A DNA stretch of 64,000 bases from an uncultured Campylobacter sp. GTDB taxonomy: Bacteria > Campylobacterota > Campylobacteria > Campylobacterales > Campylobacteraceae. Both the position numbers and the translations under genes were made by a program. Positions 29,348-37,723 of the stretch are shown here, piece after piece (position 1 is the first letter of the stretch; the number at the start of each line of letters is the position of its first letter). The notes below the pieces were generated by a model. It worked only from the letters and a program-made list of their open reading frames with translations, had not been told where the DNA came from and did no database searches. The stretch is taken from assembly GCF_937997405.1 (NCBI RefSeq), contig NZ_CALKTL010000086.1:1-64000 (forward strand), given 5' to 3'.

Positions 29348-29916
29348 AAAAGCTTGCCGTGCTTTTTAGCGGCGGTGGCTCAAATTTAGAGGCGATCTTG
29401 CAGAAGCTACACGGCAAAACTTTTGGGGGCACCAAGATCGAAGTCGTGCTAACGCTAAGCAACAAAGCTGACGCCGGCGGTATCGCAAAAGCCGCAAAAT
29501 TCGGACTTAAAAGCGTGATCCTAAATCACAAAGACTTCGCTAGCCGCGAGGAATTCGACGCCGCGCTCGTACGCGAGATCGAAAAAAGCGGCGCGGAGCT
29601 TACGGTGCTTGCGGGCTTTATGCGAATTCTCACACCCGTTTTTACAAGCAGGGTTCGCGCGATAAACTTGCACCCGTCGCTACTGCCTCTTTTTAAGGGT
29701 GCGCACGCGATAAAAGAGAGTTTCGAGAGCGATATGAAGGTGGGCGGCGTGAGCGTGCACTGGGTCAGCGAGGAGCTTGACGGCGGCGCGATCATAGCTC
29801 AGCGCGCGTTTGAAAAGAGCGCAGGAATGAGCCTTGAAGCTTACGAGACCAAAATCCACGAGATCGAACATGAGCTATTGCCGCAGGTGATCGTAGAAAT
29901 TTTGTGCCGAAGCTAA
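29338..29916 (+). CDS. purN: phosphoribosylglycinamide formyltransferase
   Basis: Transfers formyl from 10-formyl-THF to GAR in purine synthesis. Conserved: LFSGGGSNLEAIL, LAGFMRILTP, NLHPSLLPLFKG (catalytic Asn-His) and GVSVHWVSEELDGGAIIAQ (catalytic Asp). 192 residues. It overlaps the end of nnr by 10 bp and has its own GAGGAGG ribosome site. Last gene of the tig run. Confidence 0.96.
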   Translation: MVVKKLAVLFSGGGSNLEAILQKLHGKTFGGTKIEVVLTLSNKADAGGIAKAAKFGLKSVILNHKDFASREEFDAALVREIEKSGAELTVLAGFMRILTPVFTSRVRAINLHPSLLPLFKGAHAIKESFESDMKVGGVSVHWVSEELDGGAIIAQRAFEKSAGMSLEAYETKIHEIEHELLPQVIVEILCRS

Positions 29917-30043
29917 ATTTAGCTCAGAATTTAAAGATCGAAATTCCGCGGATTTTGTAAATTTTAAATCTTAGTCCTTTGAATTTAGGGGTGAATTCGA
30001 AGCTAAGCTTTAAAATTTGCTAGCTAAATTTAGAAAGATAAAG

Positions 30044-31084
30044 ATGACCGCAAACGAACTAGAAAAACTAAGACTTAGCATCCTGGATGAGGCGGAGCAG
30101 CGCAAAGGCATGGCGTTTTCGATAATAGTACTAGCGGTGCTAGCCTCGGCGTTGTGGCTATTTTTCAATTTTAGAGATCAAAATGCAGCAGTAGGCCTCT
30201 GCTGGATCATAGTGGTATTTAGCTGCGGCAGCATCTCTTTTAGAGTAGTGAATAAAGATGCAAATATAGTGCGCGTATTTATCTTTTGCACCTTGCTGTG
30301 GATGCTTGCCAAAGGCGTAGAAATGTGCGAGAATGATACCTTGCGCTTCGTCATCGCACTCGTAACCGTCTGCCTTTCTTTGTTTAATATCGCAGATGCC
30401 GCGCTGGAGCGGATCAAATATAATAGATCCAAAAAATTCGTCCGCGCCTTTAAACACCAATATATTGCGCCCTATATTGCAAGTCTAGGTTATCGCTACG
30501 AAATTTCAGGCTCGTTTCGGCCGGCGTATCTGCGCGCTAGCGGCCTATTTGTGGACGGCATAAGCTATTTTGATTGCGAAGATAAAATTTCCGGCGTTTA
30601 TGACGGAGTATTTTTCAGCTTTGCGGATGTTTGCGTGACTCATACTGACGAACGACGTAGCAGCAGGGGGATCTTTTTCTATGCAGAATTTAAAAAGCGC
30701 GTAAACTCGGTGGCTGTGATCTTGCCTTCGCTCAGCGCGAGACCAACGCTTAGCGGACTTAAGAAGATCGCGATGGACGATAGCGAGTTTAGCTCCGCAT
30801 TTAGCGTGTATAGCGCCGATGCGGTGTCTGCAATGTATGCCCTCACACCCGCCTTTATGCGGCGCTTGCTTCGCTTTAGAAGCAGTGCCGGCGGACCGAT
30901 CAGTTTAAGCTTTTCGGGCAGAAAAGTCTATATTTTCATCCGCACGGGATACGATAGTTTCGAGCCTAGCGTGGATCACAGCGTATTTGGCTTTGATCCT
31001 GCGGCGTCTATCAAGCACGAGCTTCTATTTTTTCTGTCCATCGTAAAAAGTCTGAAATTAAACGAAAATATCTGGCAGGATTAA
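30044..31084 (+). CDS. DUF3137 membrane protein
   Basis: About 346 residues from the ATG at MTANELEKLRLSILDEAEQ (a TTG nine codons earlier is less likely). Three or four hydrophobic helices lie at about 24-120, followed by a soluble domain with the DUF3137 pattern: EDKISGVYDGVFFSFADVCVTH and SSRGIFFYAEFKKRVNSVAVIL. Such proteins are commonly encoded beside lemA; here lemA is elsewhere in the window. The function is unknown. Confidence 0.8.
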   Translation: MTANELEKLRLSILDEAEQRKGMAFSIIVLAVLASALWLFFNFRDQNAAVGLCWIIVVFSCGSISFRVVNKDANIVRVFIFCTLLWMLAKGVEMCENDTLRFVIALVTVCLSLFNIADAALERIKYNRSKKFVRAFKHQYIAPYIASLGYRYEISGSFRPAYLRASGLFVDGISYFDCEDKISGVYDGVFFSFADVCVTHTDERRSSRGIFFYAEFKKRVNSVAVILPSLSARPTLSGLKKIAMDDSEFSSAFSVYSADAVSAMYALTPAFMRRLLRFRSSAGGPISLSFSGRKVYIFIRTGYDSFEPSVDHSVFGFDPAASIKHELLFFLSIVKSLKLNENIWQD

Positions 31085-31176
31085 ATTTTAAATTTGATCT
31101 TAAATCCGTAAATACAGAGGCTTTTCGCCGCCGCGAAATTTTGAAATTTAAAAGTACTATTCCCGGCTCGGCGCCG

Positions 31177-31485
31177 CTATGATTTAGAATTTTCGCGACA
31201 AGGTCTTATGTGTTTCGCTGCAGGGCTTATTGCATTTGCAGCGGAGAGCAAAGTTTGAAATCTATCACGATGAAACCCCATGCGATTTATAAATTTTTGC
31301 GGCCCGCATAGAGGAATTGAGCGAAGATGGATACTGATATGGCGATGATTGCACCGTACGCTTTCCATAATGGAGATTACCACGCTGCCTATCATCGTGC
31401 CGCAAACGCTACTTTTACCGTCGCGAACCCGCACCAAAAAAATTGAGTGCCATCGCGGCAATGATAGAAAAGATACCTTACTCAT
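31177..31485 (-). pseudogene. possible remnant of a GNAT acetyltransferase
   Basis: In the 540-bp gap before the lipid locus, one minus-strand frame carries two pieces resembling a GNAT fold in the right order: VRDGKSSVCGTMIGSVVIS (like the beta2-beta3 hairpin) and LCGPQKFINRMGFHRD (like the C-terminal FYEKxGF motif). The acetyl-CoA loop (Q/RxxGxG/A) expected between them is missing. A decayed gene with an internal deletion would explain this. Evidence is weak. Confidence 0.3.
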
Positions 31486-31624
31486 ATTTTCATGTTTATT
31501 TCGCTATCCTAACGCTTTTAAAAATCGACGATTAAAAAGCTCATACAAAAAGCCGGCTACACATTTAATCTGCCTCCAAGCATTTTTAAGCAACAATACG
31601 AAAATCAAATTTTCGGAGTCTACA

Positions 31625-32227
31625 ATGACGATTTACGAGTTAAAGCCCAAATTTCAAAATTTACTTCGTCCGTTAGTAAGACGTCTTTACGGCGCGGGCG
31701 TCAGCGCAAATCAAGTCACGATCGCAGCCTGCCTCATTTCCGTTCTGCTGGGCGGACTTCTGATAAAATTCGCCGAAGTTTCGACGCTATTTTTTCTGCT
31801 GCCCGCTTGGATGTTTTTGCGTATGGCGCTAAATGCCATCGACGGTATGCTAGCTCGCGAATTTAATCAAAAAAGTCCGCTAGGAGGCTATCTAAACGAA
31901 GCTACGGACGTCATCTCGGACGCCGCGCTGTATCTGCCGTTTGCTTTTATCGCACCTTTTGGCTGGGGCGTTATCACGTTCGTTATTTTTCTATCTTTTA
32001 TGAGCGAATTCTTAGGCGTGCTAGGTCAGATCCACGGACGAGGTAGACGCTACGACGGACCTATGGGTAAAAGCGACCGCGCGTTTATATTCGGGCTTAT
32101 CGGTACGGTATATGCGCTATTTGGGCGACTGCCAGAGTGGTTTAGCTGGGTGCTTTACGCCACGATATTTTTACTTGCGCTTACTTGTGTAAACCGCGTG
32201 AGGATGGGACTAAAAGGCGGGGAATAA
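31625..32227 (+). CDS. CDP-alcohol phosphatidyltransferase (YnbA-like)
   Basis: A 200-residue integral membrane enzyme that condenses a CDP-linked lipid with an alcohol. The active-site motif D-G-x2-A-R-x8-G-x3-D-x3-D is complete in AIDGMLAREFNQKSPLGGYLNEATDVISD-type order (about 73-101). Five or six membrane helices follow. The start MTIYELKPKFQ has GGAG upstream; the open frame continues 92 codons further but without homology. Same length as E. coli YnbA. First gene of a ynb-like lipid locus. The acceptor alcohol cannot be predicted. Confidence 0.9.
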   Translation: MTIYELKPKFQNLLRPLVRRLYGAGVSANQVTIAACLISVLLGGLLIKFAEVSTLFFLLPAWMFLRMALNAIDGMLAREFNQKSPLGGYLNEATDVISDAALYLPFAFIAPFGWGVITFVIFLSFMSEFLGVLGQIHGRGRRYDGPMGKSDRAFIFGLIGTVYALFGRLPEWFSWVLYATIFLLALTCVNRVRMGLKGGE

Positions 32228-32295
32228 GGAGCTTCGGACGAGGATAAATTTAATATCTATCTCCAAAATCGACGCAAGATAAATTCGCCTAAATT

Positions 32296-32483
32296 TGATA
32301 TAATTGCAAAAGTTTTAAGCTCACCTCGACGCGGGCATGCAATAGTTATAAATTTGATCTTGTTTAAATTTACGAGATTTTTTGAGGCGAGGATAAAATA
32401 TCACGGCGAATTTGTCCGCTTAATTTAGACGCTTTAAAAGACGCTAGGCGCGCAAAACGCGCTCGGTTAATTTCGAGCGTTTT
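32296..32483 (+). ncRNA. candidate small RNA or long leader between the YnbA-like and acyltransferase genes
   Basis: An extended -10 box TGATATAAT (32296-32304) stands 390 bp before the next start codon. About 150 nt after it is a hairpin CGCTCG / 8-nt loop / CGAGCG followed by TTTTA (32460-32483), an intrinsic-terminator form. No ORF with a ribosome site lies between. A transcript of roughly 170 nt is implied, either a free RNA or an attenuated leader for the acyltransferase operon. Confidence 0.35.
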
Positions 32484-32692
32484 ATCAAAGTCGGTGAAAT
32501 CAAAGGCAAGTAGCAAAAGCGGCAAATTGCAGGCGTTACTTAAAACCGTATCGGCTTTAATCGCCTCAAATTTATGTCTAAACGCTCGTTTTCGGCAAAG
32601 AGGGCGAGAAGCTTATTTGCCGCACGCAACCGTAAAATTGAGGGCGCCGCAAAAAGTGAATTTGAAAAGTAAAAGAGTAAAAAGGATACAGG

Positions 32693-33331
32693 GTGAAAGA
32701 GTTTTTAGCTGCAGTGCTTGATTTTATCCTTTGCCGTATCACGATATTTATCACGGGCGTACGGCCGCCGCAGGAGCTTTTAAATATCGGCGAGAGTACT
32801 AAAATTTACTACGCCAACCACGCTAGTCACGGCGATTTTTTGCTGATTTTCGTCTCGCTGCCATATCGCGTGAGAAAGCGCGTGCGTCCCGTCGCGGCGG
32901 CGGAGTATTGGGAGAGCGGGCCGGTGCGCAGGTTTCTTGCTAAAAACGTGTTTAACATGGTGCTAATAAGTCGCCGCAAAGATCCGCTGGAAGCGCTAGC
33001 GCAAATGAGAGACGCGCTGCAGACGCACTCTCTCATCATCTTTCCGGAAGGCACGCGCAAGATGGACGACGACCTTGCGTTGCAGCCGTTTAAAAGCGGG
33101 GTGTTTCGTTTAGCGCAGGAGTGCTCCTCCGTGCCTTTGGTGCCGATTTGGATCAAAAACGCGCGCAACGTCCTGCCTAAGGGCTTTATGATACCTATCC
33201 CGCTGCTTTGCGAGCTGATAGTGGGCGAGGAGATAATCTACGGCGGCGAGGGCAAGGGAGAGTTTTTACAAAAGGCGCAAGACGCGCTGCTAGCGATAAG
33301 CGATACGCAAAATGATAGAACGAAAGCCTAG
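32693..33331 (+). CDS. 1-acylglycerol-phosphate acyltransferase family protein (PlsC-like)
   Basis: 212 residues with the acyltransferase motifs NHASHGDF (HX4D, about 42-49) and FPEGTRKMDDD (substrate-binding EGTR), and a membrane-associating N-terminus. It starts at GTG behind AAAAGGA. E. coli ynbABCD has no such gene, but here it opens a close-packed group with the CDP-diglyceride synthase. It would provide phosphatidic acid, or acylate a special lysophospholipid. Confidence 0.85.
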   Translation: MKEFLAAVLDFILCRITIFITGVRPPQELLNIGESTKIYYANHASHGDFLLIFVSLPYRVRKRVRPVAAAEYWESGPVRRFLAKNVFNMVLISRRKDPLEALAQMRDALQTHSLIIFPEGTRKMDDDLALQPFKSGVFRLAQECSSVPLVPIWIKNARNVLPKGFMIPIPLLCELIVGEEIIYGGEGKGEFLQKAQDALLAISDTQNDRTKA

Positions 33332-33656
33332 CGAGGCGGCTTTGGCGAGAGCGGTAAATTTAAGCCCCGTAAATCCGCCACGCAAGAGATTTGCGACCGA
33401 TTTTTACGGTAAATTTGACGGTGAGCCTTTTAAAACGGCGGCCAAAAACGTCAAATTTGAGCGCGAAACACAGGCTAAAACGCTCGCCACGCCGCAAGTC
33501 AAATTTGACCCAAACGCAAATTTAAACTGCGTAAAAAATTTAACCAATCAAACCGTCCGCACGGCAAACCAAACGCGCGCAAATTTTACTCGCTCGGAGC
33601 GCTCCGAAACAGACGTCAAATTTAGCTTCAAATTTAACCAAAAGGCACTAAAATGA
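33312..33656 (+). CDS. hypothetical 114-residue protein of doubtful reality
   Basis: The frame overlaps the acyltransferase end by 20 bp and the next start by 4 bp, as a coupled operon gene would. Its sequence, however, is low-complexity Lys/Asn/Thr/Phe with recurring KFD/KFE/KFN units, each encoded by an AAATTT word, and it lacks a clear ribosome site. It may be a coding by-product of the same AAATTT-rich filler that expands other genes here. Confidence 0.35.
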   Translation: MIERKPSEAALARAVNLSPVNPPRKRFATDFYGKFDGEPFKTAAKNVKFERETQAKTLATPQVKFDPNANLNCVKNLTNQTVRTANQTRANFTRSERSETDVKFSFKFNQKALK

Positions 33657-34582
33657 ACCCGCAAAATCATATCTTAAATCTATTTTTAGGACTCATCGCG
33701 GTGCTAGTCGTCTCTAGCGTCGTGGCTTTTATATTAAAGGCGAAATTCGGCGCCGAAAACAAAACCGTCTCAAATTTGACCTCGCGCATAAACGCCTGGT
33801 GGGCGATGATTTTGGTGATTTTTGCGTTTACTTATCTTGGCAAAAACGCCGTGATATTTTTGTTTTTGCTCGTATCTTTTGCCGCTTTGCGCGAGTTTTT
33901 GTCGCTCATCTACATCCGCAGAGGCGATCACATCGCGCTCGTGGTGTGCTTTTACGTGATTTTGCCCGCGCAGTATATTTTTATATATGCTGATTGGTAC
34001 GCGATGGCGATGATATTTATCCCGGTTTACGGATTTTTATTTTTGCCGATTTTGGCGGCTATTTGCGGCGACGCGGCATATTTTTTAGAGCGCTCGACGA
34101 AGATCCAGTGGGCGCTGATGATCTGCGTGTTTTGTATCTCGCACATCCCGGCGCTTCTTTTGCTAGACCTTGAGAGTGGCAGCAGCATGGAGCTGATGCT
34201 GTTTTTGATCCTAGTCGTGCAATCTAGCGACGTGCTGCAGTACGTCTGGGGCAAGCTTTTCGGTAAACGCAAGATCGCTCCTAGCATCAGCCCGTCCAAA
34301 ACGGTGGTCGGCTTTGTGGGAGGGGTTCTTAGCGCTAGCGCGCTGGCCGCGTGTCTGCATCATCTCACACCTTTTGGCGCGACGGGAGCGTTTTTTATCG
34401 GGCTTGCCGTTTGTATGATGGGCTTTTTAGGAGGGCTTGTTATGTCGGCGATCAAGCGCGATCTGGGCGTCAAAGACTGGGGATATATGATCAGTGGGCA
34501 CGGCGGGATGCTTGACCGTATGGACTCGCTGTGCTTTGCGGCGCCGATATTTTTTCACATAGTTAGATATTTTTACGCGTGA
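33653..34582 (+). CDS. phosphatidate cytidylyltransferase (CdsA family, YnbB-like)
   Basis: A 309-residue polytopic enzyme that makes CDP-diacylglycerol from phosphatidic acid and CTP. The CdsA signature S-x2-K-R-x4-K-D-x13-D-R-x-D is intact in SAIKRDLGVKDWGYMISGHGG followed by MLDRMDSL near the C-terminus, with about eight membrane helices. Size agrees with E. coli YnbB (about 298). The housekeeping cdsA is presumably elsewhere, so this is a dedicated second copy serving the YnbA-like transferase. Confidence 0.9.
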   Translation: MNPQNHILNLFLGLIAVLVVSSVVAFILKAKFGAENKTVSNLTSRINAWWAMILVIFAFTYLGKNAVIFLFLLVSFAALREFLSLIYIRRGDHIALVVCFYVILPAQYIFIYADWYAMAMIFIPVYGFLFLPILAAICGDAAYFLERSTKIQWALMICVFCISHIPALLLLDLESGSSMELMLFLILVVQSSDVLQYVWGKLFGKRKIAPSISPSKTVVGFVGGVLSASALAACLHHLTPFGATGAFFIGLAVCMMGFLGGLVMSAIKRDLGVKDWGYMISGHGGMLDRMDSLCFAAPIFFHIVRYFYA

Positions 34583-34589
34583 GGTTTTG

Positions 34590-35144
34590 ATGAAAATTTG
34601 GAGCAAAATTTTACTTTTAGCACTAACGGCAAATTTAGCCTTTGCATTTTCGGCCGGAAAGCTCGTACAAGACGCTAGAGCGCAGGTTGGGCAGACGCTA
34701 TTTTATGATCCTTCGTACGAGAGGCTAGCCTATCCGATGGGCGACGTGGATATGATAAAGGGCGTTTGCACCGACGTCGTAGTTAGAGCGCTGCGCGGAC
34801 AGGATATCGATCTGCAGCGGCTCATTCACGAGGATATGAGCGCAAATTTTAGCGCTTATCCAAAAAATTGGGGCGCGAAAAAGACCGACAAAAACATCGA
34901 TCATCTCCGCGTGCCAAACATCGCGACCTATCTAAAACGCAAGGGTTACGATGCGAAGGGCGAGTTTAAAGCCGGCGATATCGTGACGTGGCGGCTGGAT
35001 AACGGCAGGCCGCACATCGGTATAGTTTCGGATAAATTTGCCGCTAGCAAAACCCCGCTCGTGATCCACAACATCGGGCTTGGCGCGCAGGAAGAGGACG
35101 CGCTAAATGTTTACGAGATAACGGGGCACTTTAGGATAAAATAA
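34590..35144 (+). CDS. DUF1287 exported protein
   Basis: 184 residues with a signal peptide (about 1-20, LLLALTANLAFAFS). The DUF1287 pattern is clear: ARAQVGQTLFYDPSYERLAYP, DVDMIKGVCTDVVVRALRG, KNIDHLRVPNIATYLKRKG, GDIVTWRLDNGRPHIGIVSD and VIHNIGLGAQEEDAL. The conserved Cys-Thr-Asp and His suggest a papain-like (NlpC/P60-type) fold. Periplasmic role unknown. GAGG five bases before the ATG decides against the TTG one codon earlier. It follows the cytidylyltransferase by 7 bp. Confidence 0.85.
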   Translation: MKIWSKILLLALTANLAFAFSAGKLVQDARAQVGQTLFYDPSYERLAYPMGDVDMIKGVCTDVVVRALRGQDIDLQRLIHEDMSANFSAYPKNWGAKKTDKNIDHLRVPNIATYLKRKGYDAKGEFKAGDIVTWRLDNGRPHIGIVSDKFAASKTPLVIHNIGLGAQEEDALNVYEITGHFRIK

Positions 35145-35182
35145 GCGCAAAAATCGATAAATTTAAGCGAGAAAGGCGAAAA

Positions 35183-37207
35183 ATGGAGTTTAAAGAGAGC
35201 TATTTTATAACCAGCGACGGGGTGAGGATATTTTACAGATACCGTTTGGCTAGCGACGTAGCGTGCGAAAACCCGGGCGCAGGCGAAGCAAATTTGAGTA
35301 AGGATGGCAAATTTGACGGGTCAAATTTGAGCGCCGAGGCCGTAAATGAAACGTCAAATTTGGCTAGCGAGCAGGCGCGCGGCGCGGGTGAAAATACGAA
35401 GCCAGGCTTAAACGGCGAAGGCAAATCGGACGAGCAAAATTTACAAAGAAGCGGCAAAAACTCGGACTCAAATTTAAACGAAGCCGGCAAATGCGGCGCG
35501 TCAAATTTGAGCGAAAACGCCGAGCAAAATTTCAAATTTAAAGCCGCGCCGAATGCCAAAGCCGTAGCGATATTTCACCGCGGACACGAGCACTCGGGCA
35601 GGACGACGCACGTAGCAGACGGGCTAGCGGATGAGAGTTTTAGCTATTTTGCCTGGGATCAGCGCGGACACGGTAGGAGCGACGGCGAGCGGGGCGACGC
35701 GCCTAGTATGGGCCGCGTTATCGCCGACGTGGACGAGTTTGTGGCGCACATCGAGCAGAGATTTGGCTTTGAGACGCAAAATCTAGCCGTGATAGCTCAG
35801 AGCGTGGGCGCGGTTCTGGTCTCGGCGTGGCTGCACGACTACGCTGTGCGCGTTCGCTGCGCGGTGCTGGCTAGCCCCGCGTTTAGCGTGAAGCTTTACG
35901 TACCGTTTGCCAGAGCTGGACTAAAGGCGCTTTACAATGCGCGCGGAAATTTTTTCGTAAACAGCTACGTCAAAGCTCACTATCTCACGCACGACAAACA
36001 GCGCCAGGCCAGCTACGACGCCGACTCGCTCATCACTCGCGCGATCTCGGTGCGCATACTGCTTGGGCTTTACGAAGCGGCACAGCGCGTGGTTTCGGAC
36101 GCCGCCGCGATCACGACGCCTACGCTACTGTTAATCTCGGGCGATGATTGGGTCGTGGAGCACGCCCCGCAGCACGAGTTTTACAACGCTCTTGGCGCGC
36201 ACGTAAAAAGGCGCGAGATTTTAGAGGGATTTTACCACGATACGCTGGGCGAGAGCGAGCGGGAGAGGGCGTTTGAGATCGTGCGCGAGTTCGTCGGCGA
36301 GAGGTTTAGCGCGCCTTTTAGCGAGGTGGACTGCACGCACGCGGACGAATACGGCTTTAGCCGCGAGGAGGCCGATAGACTAGCTACGCCGCTGCCGAGA
36401 TTTAGCCCGAAAAATTTGCGATTTAAATTTCAGCGGATATTTATGCAGGCGGTTTCGCCGTGGGTCGGCGGGCTAAAGATCGGCGAAAATACGGGCTACG
36501 ATAGCGGCAGTACGCTTGACTACGTTTACCGAAACGAGCCGCAAGGGGCGAATAAATTTTTCAAATTTATCGACGAAATTTACCTAAACGCCATCGGCTG
36601 GCGCGGTATCAGGGAGCGCAAGCGAAATATCAAGCTAGCTATCGATCAAGCCGTGGCAAAGCTGCAGGAGCGAGGCGAGCCGCTACGACTGCTAGACATC
36701 GCCTCGGGACACGGCAGATACATACTAGACGCCGCGCAGGGGCATGAATTTGAGCGCATAACGCTACGCGACTACAGCGATATCAACGTGAAAGCCGGCA
36801 GCGAAATGATAAAAGAGCGCGGGCTACAGGACGTCGCGAGCTTCACGCAGGCAAATGCGTTCGAAGCCGCTAGCTACGAGGGCCTGCAGGACGCATATAC
36901 GCTAGGCGTCGTGTCTGGGCTGTTTGAGCTCTTCCCGGATAACTCGGTCGTGCGCACTGCGTTGCAAGGCTTTTCAAGCAGCGTAAAAAGCGGCGGCTAC
37001 CTCATCTACACCAATCAGCCGTGGCACCCGCAGCTTGAGATGATCGCGCGTGCTTTATCTAGCCACAGGCAGGGTGCGGCATGGATCATGCGCCGCCGCA
37101 GCCAAGCCGAGATGGATCAGCTCGTGGCAAATGCGGGATTTAAGAAGGTGAAAGAGTGGATAGATGGGGATGGGATATTTAGCGTGAGCTTGGCTGTTAA
37201 AATTTAG
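35183..37207 (+). CDS. alpha/beta hydrolase fused to SAM methyltransferase (YnbC-like) with N-terminal repeat insertion
   Basis: A 674-residue two-domain enzyme. The N-terminal hydrolase resembles monoglyceride lipase/lysophospholipase: FHRGHEHSGR oxyanion region, WDQRGHGRSDG, nucleophile Ser207 in AQSVGA, acid in LISGDDWVVEH, and His in EGFYHDTLGE. The C-terminal class I methyltransferase starts near 485 with LLDIASGHGRYILDAA. E. coli YnbC is about 585 residues; the excess is at about 27-121 (35261-35545), an imperfect array of SNLS-x-GK-x2 units. It could deacylate a lipid and methylate its head group, a step inferred from domains only. Confidence 0.87.
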   Translation: MEFKESYFITSDGVRIFYRYRLASDVACENPGAGEANLSKDGKFDGSNLSAEAVNETSNLASEQARGAGENTKPGLNGEGKSDEQNLQRSGKNSDSNLNEAGKCGASNLSENAEQNFKFKAAPNAKAVAIFHRGHEHSGRTTHVADGLADESFSYFAWDQRGHGRSDGERGDAPSMGRVIADVDEFVAHIEQRFGFETQNLAVIAQSVGAVLVSAWLHDYAVRVRCAVLASPAFSVKLYVPFARAGLKALYNARGNFFVNSYVKAHYLTHDKQRQASYDADSLITRAISVRILLGLYEAAQRVVSDAAAITTPTLLLISGDDWVVEHAPQHEFYNALGAHVKRREILEGFYHDTLGESERERAFEIVREFVGERFSAPFSEVDCTHADEYGFSREEADRLATPLPRFSPKNLRFKFQRIFMQAVSPWVGGLKIGENTGYDSGSTLDYVYRNEPQGANKFFKFIDEIYLNAIGWRGIRERKRNIKLAIDQAVAKLQERGEPLRLLDIASGHGRYILDAAQGHEFERITLRDYSDINVKAGSEMIKERGLQDVASFTQANAFEAASYEGLQDAYTLGVVSGLFELFPDNSVVRTALQGFSSSVKSGGYLIYTNQPWHPQLEMIARALSSHRQGAAWIMRRRSQAEMDQLVANAGFKKVKEWIDGDGIFSVSLAVKI

Positions 37208-37485
37208 CCTTTTGCGGCTTGTCTTTTTCCTTTATACTTCGTTAGAAACTCGGTCGGCTTTGGTCACGGACGACTAGTCCGCTCTCTGGCCTCCGTCGTT
37301 TCCGCCTCGTCTAAAGAAAAAATACTGCGCCTTATCGTTTTACGCTCAAATTTGGGGTCAAATTTGCAAATTTTACCGACCGAGACCCGCATCGTGAAAG
37401 CGTAAATTTGAACACGCAGCGCGTTAGCGCCAGATAAAACTGCGCATAGCGCAGCAACCTCTCACGTCGTAGGGGTTGGGGGATC

Positions 37486-37535
37486 GTTAAGGGGGAAGGG
37501 AGCGACTTCGTAATTCAAGCCCCTCCTCCCTTAAC
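37486..37535. repeat. imperfect 16-bp inverted repeat in the YnbC-YnbD gap
   Basis: GTTAAGGGGGAAGGGA (37486-37501) pairs with CCCCTCCTCCCTTAAC (37520-37535), 13 Watson-Crick pairs and one wobble, over an 18-nt loop. A shorter perfect hairpin CTGCGC-ATA-GCGCAG precedes it at about 37440-37454. The 490-bp gap holds no gene. It might end the YnbC transcript, although no U-run follows, or be a dispersed repeat copy. Confidence 0.5.
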
Positions 37536-37723
37536 AAGAAAGAGTAAATTTAATGCGCAATACTAAATTTAACCAAACCAAATTTAACATTTTAAAGATT
37601 CAGGTCTCGGTGAGTAAATTTTACGCTTTTACGCCTTTTACGTCAAGCGAGTGATCTCGGACCGATTAAGCTGCCAAAGCGCAAATGCACTAAAATTTGA
37701 TAGAATTAGCAAAAAAGGCAAAA

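Noticed and set aside
31349..31624. Extended N-terminus of the CDP-alcohol transferase
   Set aside because: No membrane or enzyme pattern in the 92 extra codons, and the strand opposite holds the acetyltransferase relic; the ATG at 31625 has a ribosome site and homology from its first residues.
32494..32721. 75-codon ORF ahead of the acyltransferase gene
   Set aside because: Low-complexity Lys/Ser/Arg sequence that overlaps the acyltransferase start; no ribosome site.
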